Shown here piece by piece: positions 34,308 to 43,326 of a DNA stretch of 53,889 bases. A model generated the notes under the pieces. That model was not told the DNA's origin, made no database searches, and saw nothing but the letters and a program-made list of their open reading frames with translations. The DNA is from Candidatus Scatosoma pullicola (GTDB taxonomy: Bacteria; Bacillota; Clostridia; Christensenellales; Borkfalkiaceae). Location of the stretch: the NCBI GenBank assembly GCA_018712725.1, contig DVGN01000075.1:1-53889 (forward strand). The letters are read 5' to 3'. The translations under genes were made by a program, and so were the position numbers. The first letter of the stretch is position 1. Each line of letters begins with the position of its first letter.

Positions 34308-36320
34308 ATGGCACAGAAACGAGAGAACATCCATAAATATCTTTTCGGACATCCTTTCAGGACGGATTCCGTCGTCGCGGATATCCCCGTATCCGCCGGG
34401 GAAGCGCCCTATCTGCTGCGCTCCCAGGACGAGACGGGCGAAGTTTTCCGCTATGCCCTCTCCGAAGAGGACAGGGTGTACGGGCTGGGCGAGCAGGTGC
34501 GCGGCATCGACAAGCGGGGCTGGGTATATGCGAGCTGGAACATGGACGATCCGGAAATCCACGAGAACAGGCAGAGCCTGTACGCTTCGCACAATTTTCT
34601 CGTCGTGGACGGCAAGGAGAAATTCGGCGTGTTTGTCGACAGCCCCGGCAAGGTCGTGTACGACATCGACTATACGACGCGCGGCGAAATGGCGATTTTC
34701 TGCGGCAGGGATTTCGGGCTGTACATCATCGAAGGGGAGAGCGTCCTCGACGTGATCCGCACCTTCCGCAAGATGATCGGGCGCAGCTATATCCCGCCCA
34801 AATTCGCCTTCGGCTTCGCGCAGTCCCGCTGGGGATACATGAACGAGACGGACGTCCGCGAGGTCGCCGACGAGTACGGGAAATGCGGTTTTCCCGTCGA
34901 TATGATCGTTCTGGATATCGATTACATGGAGAATTACAAGGACTTTACGATCAACGGCGAGCGCTTTCCCGATTTTCCCGCCTTCGTGCGGGAGATGAAG
35001 GCGCGCGGTATCCGCCTGATCCCCATCATCGACGCCGCCGTCAAGGCGGAGGACGGGTATTCCGTGTACGAAGAGGGGTGCAAAGGGGGGTATTTCTGCA
35101 AGGATAAGGACGGAAAGCCCTTCATCGTCGGCGTGTGGCCGGGCGATTCCGCTCTGCCCGATTTCCTCTCGCCCGAGGCGCGCGCCTGGTTCGGCGAAAA
35201 GTACCGCGTTTTGCTCGACTGCGGCATCGAAGGTTTCTGGAACGACATGAACGAGCCTTCCCTCTTTTACAGCAAGGACAGTCTCGCAAGGACCATCCGC
35301 GGCATCGCGGAAAAGGAGGGGAAAAATCTCTCCCTCACCGAATTCTGGAGCATTACCGGTTCGGTCGCGCGGCTCGCCAACAACGCCGACGACTACGCCT
35401 CTTTCTACCACGAGACGGAAGGCGGGAAGGTCAGCCACAAAGAGGTGCATAACCTCTACGGCTACAACATGGTGCGCGCCGCGTCCGAATATTTCGGCAA
35501 ATACGACAAGGACAAGCGGACGCTTATCTATTCCCGTTCTTCGCACATCGGCATGCACCGCTACGGCGGGATCTGGACGGGGGACAACGCCTCCCGCTGG
35601 GATCATCTGCTGCTCAATCTGAAAATGCTTCCCTCCCTCAATATGTGCGGCTTCCTCTACGTCGGGGCGGACATCGGCGGATTCGGACAGGATACGACGG
35701 AAGATCTGCTTCTCCGCTGGACGGCGCTCGGCGCGTTCGTGCCGCTGATGCGCAATCACTGCACCTTCGGCAGCCGCCGGCAGGAATATTATCGCTTCGG
35801 GAACAGACAGGCGTTCAAGAATCTGCTCGACATGCGTTATTCGCTCGTCCCTTACCTGTACAGCGAATTTGTCAAGAGCGCGCTGCGGGACGAACTCATG
35901 TACACCCCGCTCGGATTTTTGTATCCGGACGACGAACGCGCCAAAGAGACGGAAGACCAGATGTTCGTCGGCGGCAGCATCATGATCGCCCCCGTCTACC
36001 GTCAGAATACCAGGGGCAGAAACGTCTATCTGCCCGAAGACATGAAGATGGTCCGGATGCGTTCCGTGTCCGATTATACGGAGGAAATTCTCCCGAAAGG
36101 GGATCATTATGTGGAAATGGGCTTCGGCGAAGTTGTGTTCTTCGTCGCGAAGGGGAAGGCGATCCCGCTCGCAAAGCCCGCCAAAAACGTCGCGGCGTTG
36201 GACGAAGAGCATCTGCTCTGGATCAAATACGCCGACGGAAAGACGACGTACGAGCTGTACGACGACGACGGATTCACGACGGATGTCCGCGAAGAAAACA
36301 TCCGCACGGTTACGGTCTGA
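34308..36320 (+). CDS. GH31 family glycoside hydrolase (alpha-glucosidase-like)
   Basis: A 670-residue cytoplasmic GH31 enzyme. WNDMNEPS at about 311-318 carries the nucleophile Asp313, and IWTGDNASRWDH carries the acid/base Asp near 425. FGFAQSRWGYMNETDV and GADIGGFGQDT are strong family marks. GH31 enzymes cleave alpha-glucosyl or related bonds, but specificity (alpha-glucose, alpha-xylose, sulfoquinovose) cannot be read from these motifs. No signal peptide, so it works on imported oligosaccharides. It is the last gene of the operon, followed by a strong terminator. Confidence 0.93.
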   Translation: MAQKRENIHKYLFGHPFRTDSVVADIPVSAGEAPYLLRSQDETGEVFRYALSEEDRVYGLGEQVRGIDKRGWVYASWNMDDPEIHENRQSLYASHNFLVVDGKEKFGVFVDSPGKVVYDIDYTTRGEMAIFCGRDFGLYIIEGESVLDVIRTFRKMIGRSYIPPKFAFGFAQSRWGYMNETDVREVADEYGKCGFPVDMIVLDIDYMENYKDFTINGERFPDFPAFVREMKARGIRLIPIIDAAVKAEDGYSVYEEGCKGGYFCKDKDGKPFIVGVWPGDSALPDFLSPEARAWFGEKYRVLLDCGIEGFWNDMNEPSLFYSKDSLARTIRGIAEKEGKNLSLTEFWSITGSVARLANNADDYASFYHETEGGKVSHKEVHNLYGYNMVRAASEYFGKYDKDKRTLIYSRSSHIGMHRYGGIWTGDNASRWDHLLLNLKMLPSLNMCGFLYVGADIGGFGQDTTEDLLLRWTALGAFVPLMRNHCTFGSRRQEYYRFGNRQAFKNLLDMRYSLVPYLYSEFVKSALRDELMYTPLGFLYPDDERAKETEDQMFVGGSIMIAPVYRQNTRGRNVYLPEDMKMVRMRSVSDYTEEILPKGDHYVEMGFGEVVFFVAKGKAIPLAKPAKNVAALDEEHLLWIKYADGKTTYELYDDDGFTTDVREENIRTVTV

Positions 36321-36347
36321 CGCAGGTCTGACCCCATAAAAAAGAAG

Positions 36348-36377
36348 GCGCCGCCCGGTTTCGGACGGCGCTTTTTT
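36348..36377 (+). terminator. Rho-independent terminator ending the glycan operon
   Basis: GCGCCG (36348-36353) pairs with CGGCGC (36366-36371), with CC/GG inside, then TTTTTT. A-rich sequence upstream makes it usable from the convergent minus-strand gene as well. Confidence 0.88.
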
Positions 36378-36424
36378 GCTGGTACTTTATCGGCAAAAGA
36401 AGGGGGCAGGGTTGAGACGAACGC

Positions 36425-37231
36425 TCAGTTTCCGAGATATTCTCCCCCGCCCGTGCGCACTTTTTCGCGGTTGTTTTCCCGAAGCCGTTCGGTAAAGGAG
36501 AGGGGAAGGGTGCGCCGTTTCAGCCGTTCGGTGAACTTTGCCGAGAAGGCGATGAAAATGGCGTAGATGTAGGGCATTCCCAGATTCGTTTCGAGCAGGG
36601 AATTGACGACGAGCGTGAGGAGCTTGTCGGCGCCGCTCTCGAACCCCGCGCTGCGGATCCCGCCGAGAAGGAGGGCGGTTTCCCAGCCGAGCTGCACGAG
36701 AATGCCGATCGCGAGCAGGCGGGGGATGCAAACGCGTTCCTCCCGTTCTTTCCGGGTGATGTTCCATACGATGGCGCCGAGATAGCCGACGAAGAGGATT
36801 GCCGCCATATAGCCGTGGTAGGCGCCCGTCGTGCGCTGGATGATGACGGGGGCGGCGTTGCCGGAGGCAAACGTGTCGGTGAGCAGCGGGCAGCAGAACC
36901 ACCAGCCGAGAATGAGGAGGGACCATTCGAAGAGGTTTTTGTCCTTGGAGATCCACAGCCATATCCAGGCGAAGTTGGTGAATCCGTAACTCATCGACAT
37001 CCAGAGCAGCACCCAGAACAGGCTGTATCCGTTGAAGATTTCCCGGGAATGGCAGAGCAGGTGGAAGATGCCGTAATCGACGAGCATATAGATGACGCCG
37101 AAAACGAGCCCGACGATCACGGTCATGTATTTTTTCCTGAAAAGCAGCAGCGCGGCAAACAGGACGAGAAAGGCGGTGTCCAGCCAGATGTAAAGGGGAT
37201 CGAACTGCCTGCGCGCGACGATTTCCGGCAT
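36425..37231 (-). CDS. Unknown multi-pass membrane protein
   Basis: A 268-residue protein with about seven hydrophobic helices and a charged C-terminal tail after residue 235. Several helices are rich in Trp, Tyr and Phe (VLLWMSMSYGFTNFAWIWLW), and a Cys pair (WWFCCPLL) lies mid-protein. No family recognised. It has its own strong promoter, an AAGGAG site and ends near the operon terminator on the other strand, so it is monocistronic. It is not linked functionally to either neighbour by sequence. Confidence 0.82.
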   Translation of the reverse strand: MPEIVARRQFDPLYIWLDTAFLVLFAALLLFRKKYMTVIVGLVFGVIYMLVDYGIFHLLCHSREIFNGYSLFWVLLWMSMSYGFTNFAWIWLWISKDKNLFEWSLLILGWWFCCPLLTDTFASGNAAPVIIQRTTGAYHGYMAAILFVGYLGAIVWNITRKEREERVCIPRLLAIGILVQLGWETALLLGGIRSAGFESGADKLLTLVVNSLLETNLGMPYIYAIFIAFSAKFTERLKRRTLPLSFTERLRENNREKVRTGGGEYLGN

Positions 37232-37263
37232 GATTTGTTTTCTCCTTGCAAAAGTATGTGTCT

Positions 37264-37292
37264 ATTATACTGCATTTCGCGGAGATTGTCAA
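37264..37292 (-). promoter_or_regulatory. Promoter of the membrane-protein gene
   Basis: On the minus strand, TTGACA (37292-37287) and TATAAT (37269-37264) with a 17-bp spacer, 32 bases before the ATG. Full consensus match. Confidence 0.85.
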
Positions 37293-37314
37293 GACCCGAA
37301 CGGGTGAAAGGCGC

Positions 37315-37347
37315 AAAAAATCCCCCGCCCGGGAATCCGGACGGGGG
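37315..37347 (-). terminator. Terminator of the PFOR gene
   Basis: On the minus strand CCCCCG..CGGGGG arms with inner CCGG pairing (37322-37347) are followed by six T (37320-37315). It lies about 40 bases after the PFOR stop. Confidence 0.85.
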
Positions 37348-37387
37348 GGGGAAAAGGGGAAAATGTCAGAATTGTTTTTTCGTCAGA

Positions 37388-40300
37388 TTATTTTCCCGCC
37401 ATCTTCTTGTAGCCGGCAAGGCGTTCTCTGGACGCCTCTTCCGTCTCTTTGTACAGCTCTTCGGCGAGCGCGGGTTCCGTCTTTTTCAGGGACGCATAGC
37501 GGACTTCGCCCTGCAGGAATGCCTGGTAGTCGCCCGTGGGATCCTTGGAGTCGAGCGTGAAAGGATTGCCGCCCTCCGCCGCGACGATGGGATTGTAACG
37601 GAACAACTGCCAATAACCGCAGTCGACGGCGTTCTTTTCCTCCGTCTGCGATCTGCCCATGTTGATGCCGTGGTTGATGCAGGGGGCATAGCAGATGATG
37701 AGGGAAGGTCCGTGATAGGCTTCCGCCTCTTTGAGCGCCTTGACGAACTGCGCCTTGTCCGAACCCATCGAGCACTGCGCCACGTATACGTAGCCGTAGG
37801 TGGCGGCGATCATGCCGAGATCCTTCTTCTTGACCCGCTTGCCGCCGGCGGCGAATTTCGCGACTGCCGCGATCGGGGTGGATTTGGACGCCTGTCCGCC
37901 CGTGTTGGAATACACTTCGGTATCCAGGACGAGAATGTTGACGTCTTCGCCCGACGCGATGACGTGGTCGAGTCCGCCGTAGCCGATGTCGTACGCCCAG
38001 CCGTCGCCGCCGATGATCCAGAAAGACTTCTTGACGAGGCAATCCTTTTCCTTATAGATTTCGGAGACGAGTTCGTCCGCGCCGCAGCCGCAGTCCTTGC
38101 AGCCTTCCAGGCACTTGACGAGCGCCGCCGACGCCTCTTTGCTCTTTTCGGCGTCGTCCATGCCCGAGATCCAGGCTTCGCAGGCCGCTTTGCCTTCCGC
38201 GTAATCCGACCACTTTTCGGCAAGCTCCGCCACCTTGTCTTTCAGGGCATTGCGGCGGGCTTTATAGGCGAGATTCATGCCGTAGCCGTATTCCGCGTTG
38301 TCCTCGAACAGGGAGTTCGCCCAGGCGGGACCGTGGCCTTCCTTGTTGGTCGTGTAGGGGCAGGTGGGGGAGGAGCCGCCGTAGATGGAGGAGCAGCCCG
38401 TCGCGTTGGCGATGATCATGCGGTCGCCGAACAGCTGGGTGAGCACCTTGATATAAGGCGTTTCGCCGCAGCCCGCGCAGGCGCCCGAGAACTCGAACAG
38501 GGGCTGAGAGAACTGCGATTTCTTGACGTCCGCAAACTTCGCCGTGACTTCCTTGGGCGCTTCGGGCAGGGTCTGGGCGAATTCCCAATTTGCCGCTTCC
38601 CGTCCGGCGATCGTTTCGAGGGGCACCATGTTGAGGGCGCGCGCCGCGGGATCGACCTTCGTGCCGTTCTTGGCGGCGTCGTTTGCCGCTTTCTGATTGA
38701 CGGGGCAGATGTCCGCGCAGACGCCGCAGCCCATGCAGTCGAGCGGGGACACCTGGATGCGGAAGTTATATCCCTTCGCCTGCAAAGCGGGCTTCGCCTT
38801 GAAATCGGCGGGGACTTTTTCGCCTTCCGCCACGAGATAGGGACGGATGGTCGCGTGCGGGCAGACGAAGGAGCACTGCGCGCACTGGATGCACTTGTCG
38901 ATGTTCCATTCGGGGACGAGGACGGCGACGCCGCGTTTCTCGTATTTGGTCGTCCCGGTGGGAACGGAGCCGTCGGCGTTGAACGCGGAGGAGGGCAGCT
39001 TGTCCCCTTCCAGCGCCAGGATGGGCGCGACGACGTTCTTGAAATATTCGTTGTCCGCGAGTTTGACCATCTCCGCGCCTTCCGTCGTGGTCGCCCAGGA
39101 GGCGGGGATGTCGATCTTGACGAGATTCGCCTTCGCGGAGTCGATCGCCTTGTAGTTCATCTGCACGACCGCGTCGCCCTTGCGCGAGAAGGACTTGTAC
39201 GCCATGTACTTCATGAGCGCCACGGCGGTGTTCTTGTCGTCGGGGTTGTCGCTCTCATAGGGCATGATCTGGCGGTTGATGCAGAAGAACGCCGATTGCA
39301 GGATGGTGGACGTCTTGCCGCGCAGCCCCAGCTCGCCCGCGATTCTGATCGCGTCGATCACATAGAGGTTGGCGTGCTTCTTCGCGAGCAGATTCTTCAT
39401 CTTCGCGGGAAGTTCCTTTTCGAGCGCTTCCAGCGTCGTCCATTCGCAGTTGAGCAGGAAGGAGCCGCCCTCTTTCAGGTCGGACACCATGTCGTAACGG
39501 GTCACGTACGAAGGGTTGTGGCAGGCGATGAAGTCCGCCGCGTCGATGAGGTATTCCGACTGGATGGGCTTGTTCCCGAAGCGGAGATGGGAGACGGTGA
39601 TGCCGCCCGACTTCTTGGAGTCATAGAAGAAATACGCCTGCACGTACTTGTCGGTGTGGTCGCCGATGATCTTGACGGTGTTCTTGTTGGAGCCGACCGT
39701 GCCGTCCGAGCCGAGACCGTAGAACTTGCAGGAAGTGGAGCCGGCGGGCGCCGCGTCGAACTTCTCCGAGAAATCGAGAGAGGAGTTGGTGACGTCTTCG
39801 TAAATGCCCACCGTGAAGTGGTTTTTCGGCGCTTTCTGTTCGAGATTTTTATAGACGGACAGCACCATGGTCGGGGTGAATTCCTTGGAACCGAGACCGT
39901 ATCTGCCGCCGTACACCTTGATGCCCGTGCGGCCCTTTTCGAGAAGCGCCGCGCACACGTCGAGATAGAGGGGCTCGCCGAGAGAGCCGGGTTCCTTCGT
40001 CCTGTCGAGCACGGCGAGCTTTTTGCAGGAAGCGGGGATCGCGTCCACGAACGCCGTCGCGTCGAAGGGGCGGTACAGGCGGACTTTGAGGACGCCGTAT
40101 TTCTTGCCCTGCGCGTTGAGCTTGTTGATGGATTCTTCGATGGTCTCGGCGCCCGAGCCCATGACGACGATGACTTCTTCCGCATCGGGCGCGCCGACGT
40201 AGTCGAAGAGGTGATATTCCCTGCCCGTGTATTCGGACACGACCTTCATCATCTCGGAGACGATGCCGGGCACGGCGGCGTAATAGGAATTCGCCGTCTC

Positions 40301-41005
40301 GCGGTTCTGGAAGTAGGTGTCGCCGTTCTGCGCGGTGCCCTTCTGGATGGGATGTTCGGGGTTCAGGGCGCGCGCCTTGAACTTGTCCACGTATTCCTGC
40401 ATGCCCAGCTTATCGAAGATCGCCTTGATCTCCGCATAGTTGTCCGCGTCGTCGAATCCGTCGATCTTGGAATATTCGTGCGAGGTGCGGAAGCCGTCGA
40501 AGAAGTGCAGGAAGGGAACGCTGGATTTCAGCGTGGAAAGGTGCGCCACCAGCGAAAGATCCATGACTTCCTGGACGGAAGAGGACGCGAGCATCGCAAA
40601 GCCCGTCTGGCGGCAAGCCATCACGTCCGAATGATCGCCGAAGATGTTGAGGGAGTGCGCCGCCAGTGCGCGCGCCGATACGTGCATGACCATGGGCAGA
40701 AGTTCGCCCGAGATCTTGTACATGTTGGGGATCATGAGCAGAAGTCCCTGCGACGCGGTGTAGGTGGTGGTCAGCGCGCCGGCGGAAAGGGAGCCGTGCA
40801 CGGCGCCTGCCGCGCCGCCTTCCGACTGCATCTCCGCGATCTTCAGCTTCTGTCCCCACATGTTGGTGCGACCCGCGGTCGCCCATTCGTCGGCGGATTC
40901 CGCCATCGGAGAAGAAGGGGTGATGGGGTAGATGGCGGCAACTTCCGAAAACGCATACGCGACGTGCGAAGCGGCGGTATTGCCGTCGATGGTCATTTTT
41001 TTCAT
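37388..41005 (-). CDS. nifJ: Pyruvate:ferredoxin (flavodoxin) oxidoreductase
   Basis: A 1205-residue single-chain PFOR that turns pyruvate, CoA and oxidised ferredoxin into acetyl-CoA, CO2 and reduced ferredoxin, central to anaerobic fermentation. Order of domains: N-terminal domain with YPITPSSPMAE near residue 26, gamma domain and linker, two [4Fe-4S] ferredoxin clusters at about 704 (CIQCAQCSFVCP) and 758 (CMGCGVCADICP), a further cluster site around 842 (CAGCGETPY), and the TPP-binding domain near 1000 (GGDGWAYDIGYGGLDH). Length is normal. The ATG at 41005 has GGAGG 7 bases upstream; the frame opens further upstream but reads through the promoter. It is a single-gene operon with its own promoter and terminator. 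Confidence 0.97.
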   Translation of the reverse strand: MKKMTIDGNTAASHVAYAFSEVAAIYPITPSSPMAESADEWATAGRTNMWGQKLKIAEMQSEGGAAGAVHGSLSAGALTTTYTASQGLLLMIPNMYKISGELLPMVMHVSARALAAHSLNIFGDHSDVMACRQTGFAMLASSSVQEVMDLSLVAHLSTLKSSVPFLHFFDGFRTSHEYSKIDGFDDADNYAEIKAIFDKLGMQEYVDKFKARALNPEHPIQKGTAQNGDTYFQNRETANSYYAAVPGIVSEMMKVVSEYTGREYHLFDYVGAPDAEEVIVVMGSGAETIEESINKLNAQGKKYGVLKVRLYRPFDATAFVDAIPASCKKLAVLDRTKEPGSLGEPLYLDVCAALLEKGRTGIKVYGGRYGLGSKEFTPTMVLSVYKNLEQKAPKNHFTVGIYEDVTNSSLDFSEKFDAAPAGSTSCKFYGLGSDGTVGSNKNTVKIIGDHTDKYVQAYFFYDSKKSGGITVSHLRFGNKPIQSEYLIDAADFIACHNPSYVTRYDMVSDLKEGGSFLLNCEWTTLEALEKELPAKMKNLLAKKHANLYVIDAIRIAGELGLRGKTSTILQSAFFCINRQIMPYESDNPDDKNTAVALMKYMAYKSFSRKGDAVVQMNYKAIDSAKANLVKIDIPASWATTTEGAEMVKLADNEYFKNVVAPILALEGDKLPSSAFNADGSVPTGTTKYEKRGVAVLVPEWNIDKCIQCAQCSFVCPHATIRPYLVAEGEKVPADFKAKPALQAKGYNFRIQVSPLDCMGCGVCADICPVNQKAANDAAKNGTKVDPAARALNMVPLETIAGREAANWEFAQTLPEAPKEVTAKFADVKKSQFSQPLFEFSGACAGCGETPYIKVLTQLFGDRMIIANATGCSSIYGGSSPTCPYTTNKEGHGPAWANSLFEDNAEYGYGMNLAYKARRNALKDKVAELAEKWSDYAEGKAACEAWISGMDDAEKSKEASAALVKCLEGCKDCGCGADELVSEIYKEKDCLVKKSFWIIGGDGWAYDIGYGGLDHVIASGEDVNILVLDTEVYSNTGGQASKSTPIAAVAKFAAGGKRVKKKDLGMIAATYGYVYVAQCSMGSDKAQFVKALKEAEAYHGPSLIICYAPCINHGINMGRSQTEEKNAVDCGYWQLFRYNPIVAAEGGNPFTLDSKDPTGDYQAFLQGEVRYASLKKTEPALAEELYKETEEASRERLAGYKKMAGK

Positions 41006-41101
41006 CGAAAAGCCTCCGTTTATATAAATATCGTTATTCAGGCGCGGCAAAACACTCCGCCCGGGGCGGAATGTTCTGCCGTTCCTCTCTGTCCATTCAA
41101 T

Positions 41102-41130
41102 ATTATACTTTTTTTTTCCGCATAAGTCAA
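41102..41130 (-). promoter_or_regulatory. Promoter of the PFOR gene
   Basis: On the minus strand, TTGACT (41130-41125) and TATAAT (41107-41102) with a 17-bp spacer, about 97 bases before the ATG. The stretch from 41131 to 41306, between this and the divergent promoter at 41307, shows no gene or clear further signal. Confidence 0.83.
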
Positions 41131-41306
41131 TGCCCGAGAGGCAAAAAATCAAAAGAATTTGTTTCAAAACGCCCAAAAATTTTTCCTTCGGGCGTTTGAC
41201 GGCAGAAAAAATCGGGTAAAGGGAGCAGAGACAGCGGCTGTCGGGAGGCGGATGGAAAATTTTAGCGGACGAACGGATAATTTCACCGCATTTTCATTGT
41301 TTTTCG

Positions 41307-41335
41307 TTGTAATCGGCTGAAAAATTTGCTATAAT
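41307..41335 (+). promoter_or_regulatory. Promoter of the ECF transporter operon
   Basis: TTGTAA at 41307-41312 and TATAAT at 41330-41335, spacer 17 bp, about 99 bases before the ATG. The leader holds a GC-rich hairpin (CCCGCCC at 41393-41399 with GGGCGGG at 41410-41416) close to the start codon, which could affect translation. Confidence 0.75.
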
Positions 41336-41433
41336 AATAAGGTATATTTATAATGCCATAATGCGGAAACGGAAGAACGGATACACAGGTGTCCCGCCCC
41401 TGCGGCTGCGGGCGGGCGGAAACGATAAAGAGA

Positions 41434-43326
41434 ATGGAAGCCATTAAATTCGAAAACGTATATTTTTCATATGACGAAGGAGAGGACGAAAAGGGCTCCT
41501 TCGCTCTGAGCGGCGTCAGCCTTTCCGTGGAGGAAGGGGAATTCGTCGCCGTTTTGGGGCACAACGGGAGCGGCAAATCCACGCTGGCGCGCCTGACCAA
41601 CGGGCTTTTGTCCCCGTCGTCGGGGAAGATCACCGTGCTCGGCATGGACGCGGGGGATCCCAAAAAGCTCTTCGACATCCGCAAAAACGTCGGCATCGTC
41701 TTTCAGAACCCCGACAATCAGACGGTGGCGTCCATCGTCGAAGACGACATCGCCTTCGGTCCCGAAAACATCGGGGTGCCCCGCGAAGAGATCGGAAAGC
41801 GCATCGATTTTGCCCTCGACGCCGTGGGCATGTCCGCATACAGGAATTCTTCGCCCGCCCGGCTCTCGGGCGGGCAGAAACAGCGCATCGCCATCGCGGG
41901 CGTCCTGGCGCTGCTGCCCAAAATCATGATTTTGGACGAATCCACCGCCATGCTCGACCCGCGGGGCAGGAAAGAGGTCACGGACGTCGTGCAGCGGCTG
42001 AATAAAGAACGGGGGATCACCGTTCTCCTCATCACCCACTTTCCCGAAGAGGCGATGCTCGCCGATCGGGCGATCGTGATGAACCGCGGGGAAATCGTCA
42101 TGCAGGGCAAGCCCTCCGATATCCTCTGCCGGGAAGAGGAGTTGGAGACCTTCAACCTGGCGCTGCCCCGTCCCGTCGCCCTCTGCCGCGCCCTCCGCCG
42201 CGGGGGGATCGACATCGGCGACGCCCTGACGCCCGAAGAGGTCGCCGGCGAATTGCTCGGCGTTCTGCCGGCGCGCGGCGCGGATATCCCGGACGCCGGA
42301 AAAGATGCTCCGCAGGCGGCGGAAACTGCCGCGCCCGTATGCGGAGACGGGGGGCAGGGGAGCGTCTGCTGCCGGAATCTCGTCCATATCTACAATCCCG
42401 GTTCCCCCTTCGAGACGCCGGCGCTGCTCGGCGTGGACATCGACGTGGCGGCGGGGGAATTTTTCGGGATCATCGGGCACACGGGCAGCGGGAAATCGAC
42501 GTTCGTCCAATACCTGGATGCCTTGTTGAAGCTCCCGACCGCCCGGAAAAAGTACAAGAAAAAGAAGCCGAAAAAGGGACAGCCCCTGCCGCCCGCCGCC
42601 GTCCTGAAAGTGGACGGGTTCGACCTGACGGACAAGACGACGGACTTCCGCGCCCTGCGCGGCAAGGTGGGGATGGTGTTCCAGTATCCGGAATACCAAC
42701 TCTTTGCCGAGACGGTGGCGGCGGACGTCGCCTTCGGCCTGAAAAATTTCCGAGACGGGCTGACGGAGGCGGAGACGGAAGAGGCGGTGCGCGCGGCGAT
42801 CGAGCGGGTGGGGCTCGATTACGAAGAGGTCAAAGACCGTTCTCCCTTCGAACTTTCGGGCGGACAGCGGCGGCGGGTCGCGATCGCCGGGGTCATCGTC
42901 ACCAAGCCGGAAATTCTCGTCCTGGACGAGCCGGCGGCGGGGCTGGATCCGCTCGGAAAGAAAGAAATCATGCAGCTTTTGCACAAAATTCACGAAGAGT
43001 GGTGTAAAACCGTCATAATCGTGTCGCATGATATGGATGAGATCTCCGAGAACTGCACGCGGGCGGCGGTGTTTTCGGACGGAAAAGTGGTCATGGAAGA
43101 GGCGCCGGCGGCGCTCTTCCGCCGCGGGGAGGAATTGGCGGCGCTCGGGCTGGACGTGCCCTTTACGGCAAAGATCACCGAGTGTCTCGCCCGGGGCGGG
43201 GTGCATATCCGTTCCGATTTCACGGCGGCGGATTTCGTGAAAAGGACGCTGGAATACGCGGGCGTCGGCGCGGAGAGTGCGGCGGAGAGTGCGGCGGATA
43301 ACGCGGGAGGGCAGGACAATGCGTGA
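41434..43326 (+). CDS. Fused ECF transporter ATPases EcfA1-EcfA2
   Basis: A 630-residue protein with two complete ABC ATPase domains. Domain 1 (about 1-235): Walker A GHNGSGKST near 43, signature LSGGQKQR, Walker B ILDEST. Domain 2 (about 315-570): Walker A GHTGSGKST near 348, signature LSGGQRRR, Walker B VLDEPAAGLDP. The sequence marks fit EcfA1 then EcfA2, which are normally separate genes. An acidic/Ala-Pro linker (about 275-305) joins them, and domain 2 holds a Lys-rich insertion (KKYKKKKPKKG). With EcfT it powers vitamin or metal uptake with S subunits made elsewhere. The ATG at 41434 has only a weak site; a GTG at 41389 is an alternative. Confidence 0.93.
   Translation: MEAIKFENVYFSYDEGEDEKGSFALSGVSLSVEEGEFVAVLGHNGSGKSTLARLTNGLLSPSSGKITVLGMDAGDPKKLFDIRKNVGIVFQNPDNQTVASIVEDDIAFGPENIGVPREEIGKRIDFALDAVGMSAYRNSSPARLSGGQKQRIAIAGVLALLPKIMILDESTAMLDPRGRKEVTDVVQRLNKERGITVLLITHFPEEAMLADRAIVMNRGEIVMQGKPSDILCREEELETFNLALPRPVALCRALRRGGIDIGDALTPEEVAGELLGVLPARGADIPDAGKDAPQAAETAAPVCGDGGQGSVCCRNLVHIYNPGSPFETPALLGVDIDVAAGEFFGIIGHTGSGKSTFVQYLDALLKLPTARKKYKKKKPKKGQPLPPAAVLKVDGFDLTDKTTDFRALRGKVGMVFQYPEYQLFAETVAADVAFGLKNFRDGLTEAETEEAVRAAIERVGLDYEEVKDRSPFELSGGQRRRVAIAGVIVTKPEILVLDEPAAGLDPLGKKEIMQLLHKIHEEWCKTVIIVSHDMDEISENCTRAAVFSDGKVVMEEAPAALFRRGEELAALGLDVPFTAKITECLARGGVHIRSDFTAADFVKRTLEYAGVGAESAAESAADNAGGQDNA

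Noticed and set aside
36815-41125. Plus-strand open frame of about 1,436 codons opposite PFOR
   Set aside because: PFOR motifs on the minus strand are certain. The plus frame has no domain, is Arg/Val/Asp-rich and spans the promoter and terminator of other genes.
41340-41433. Riboswitch upstream of the ECF genes
   Set aside because: The leader is only about 90 bases with one GC-rich hairpin. I see no conserved motif of a cobalamin, thiamine or other known vitamin riboswitch.
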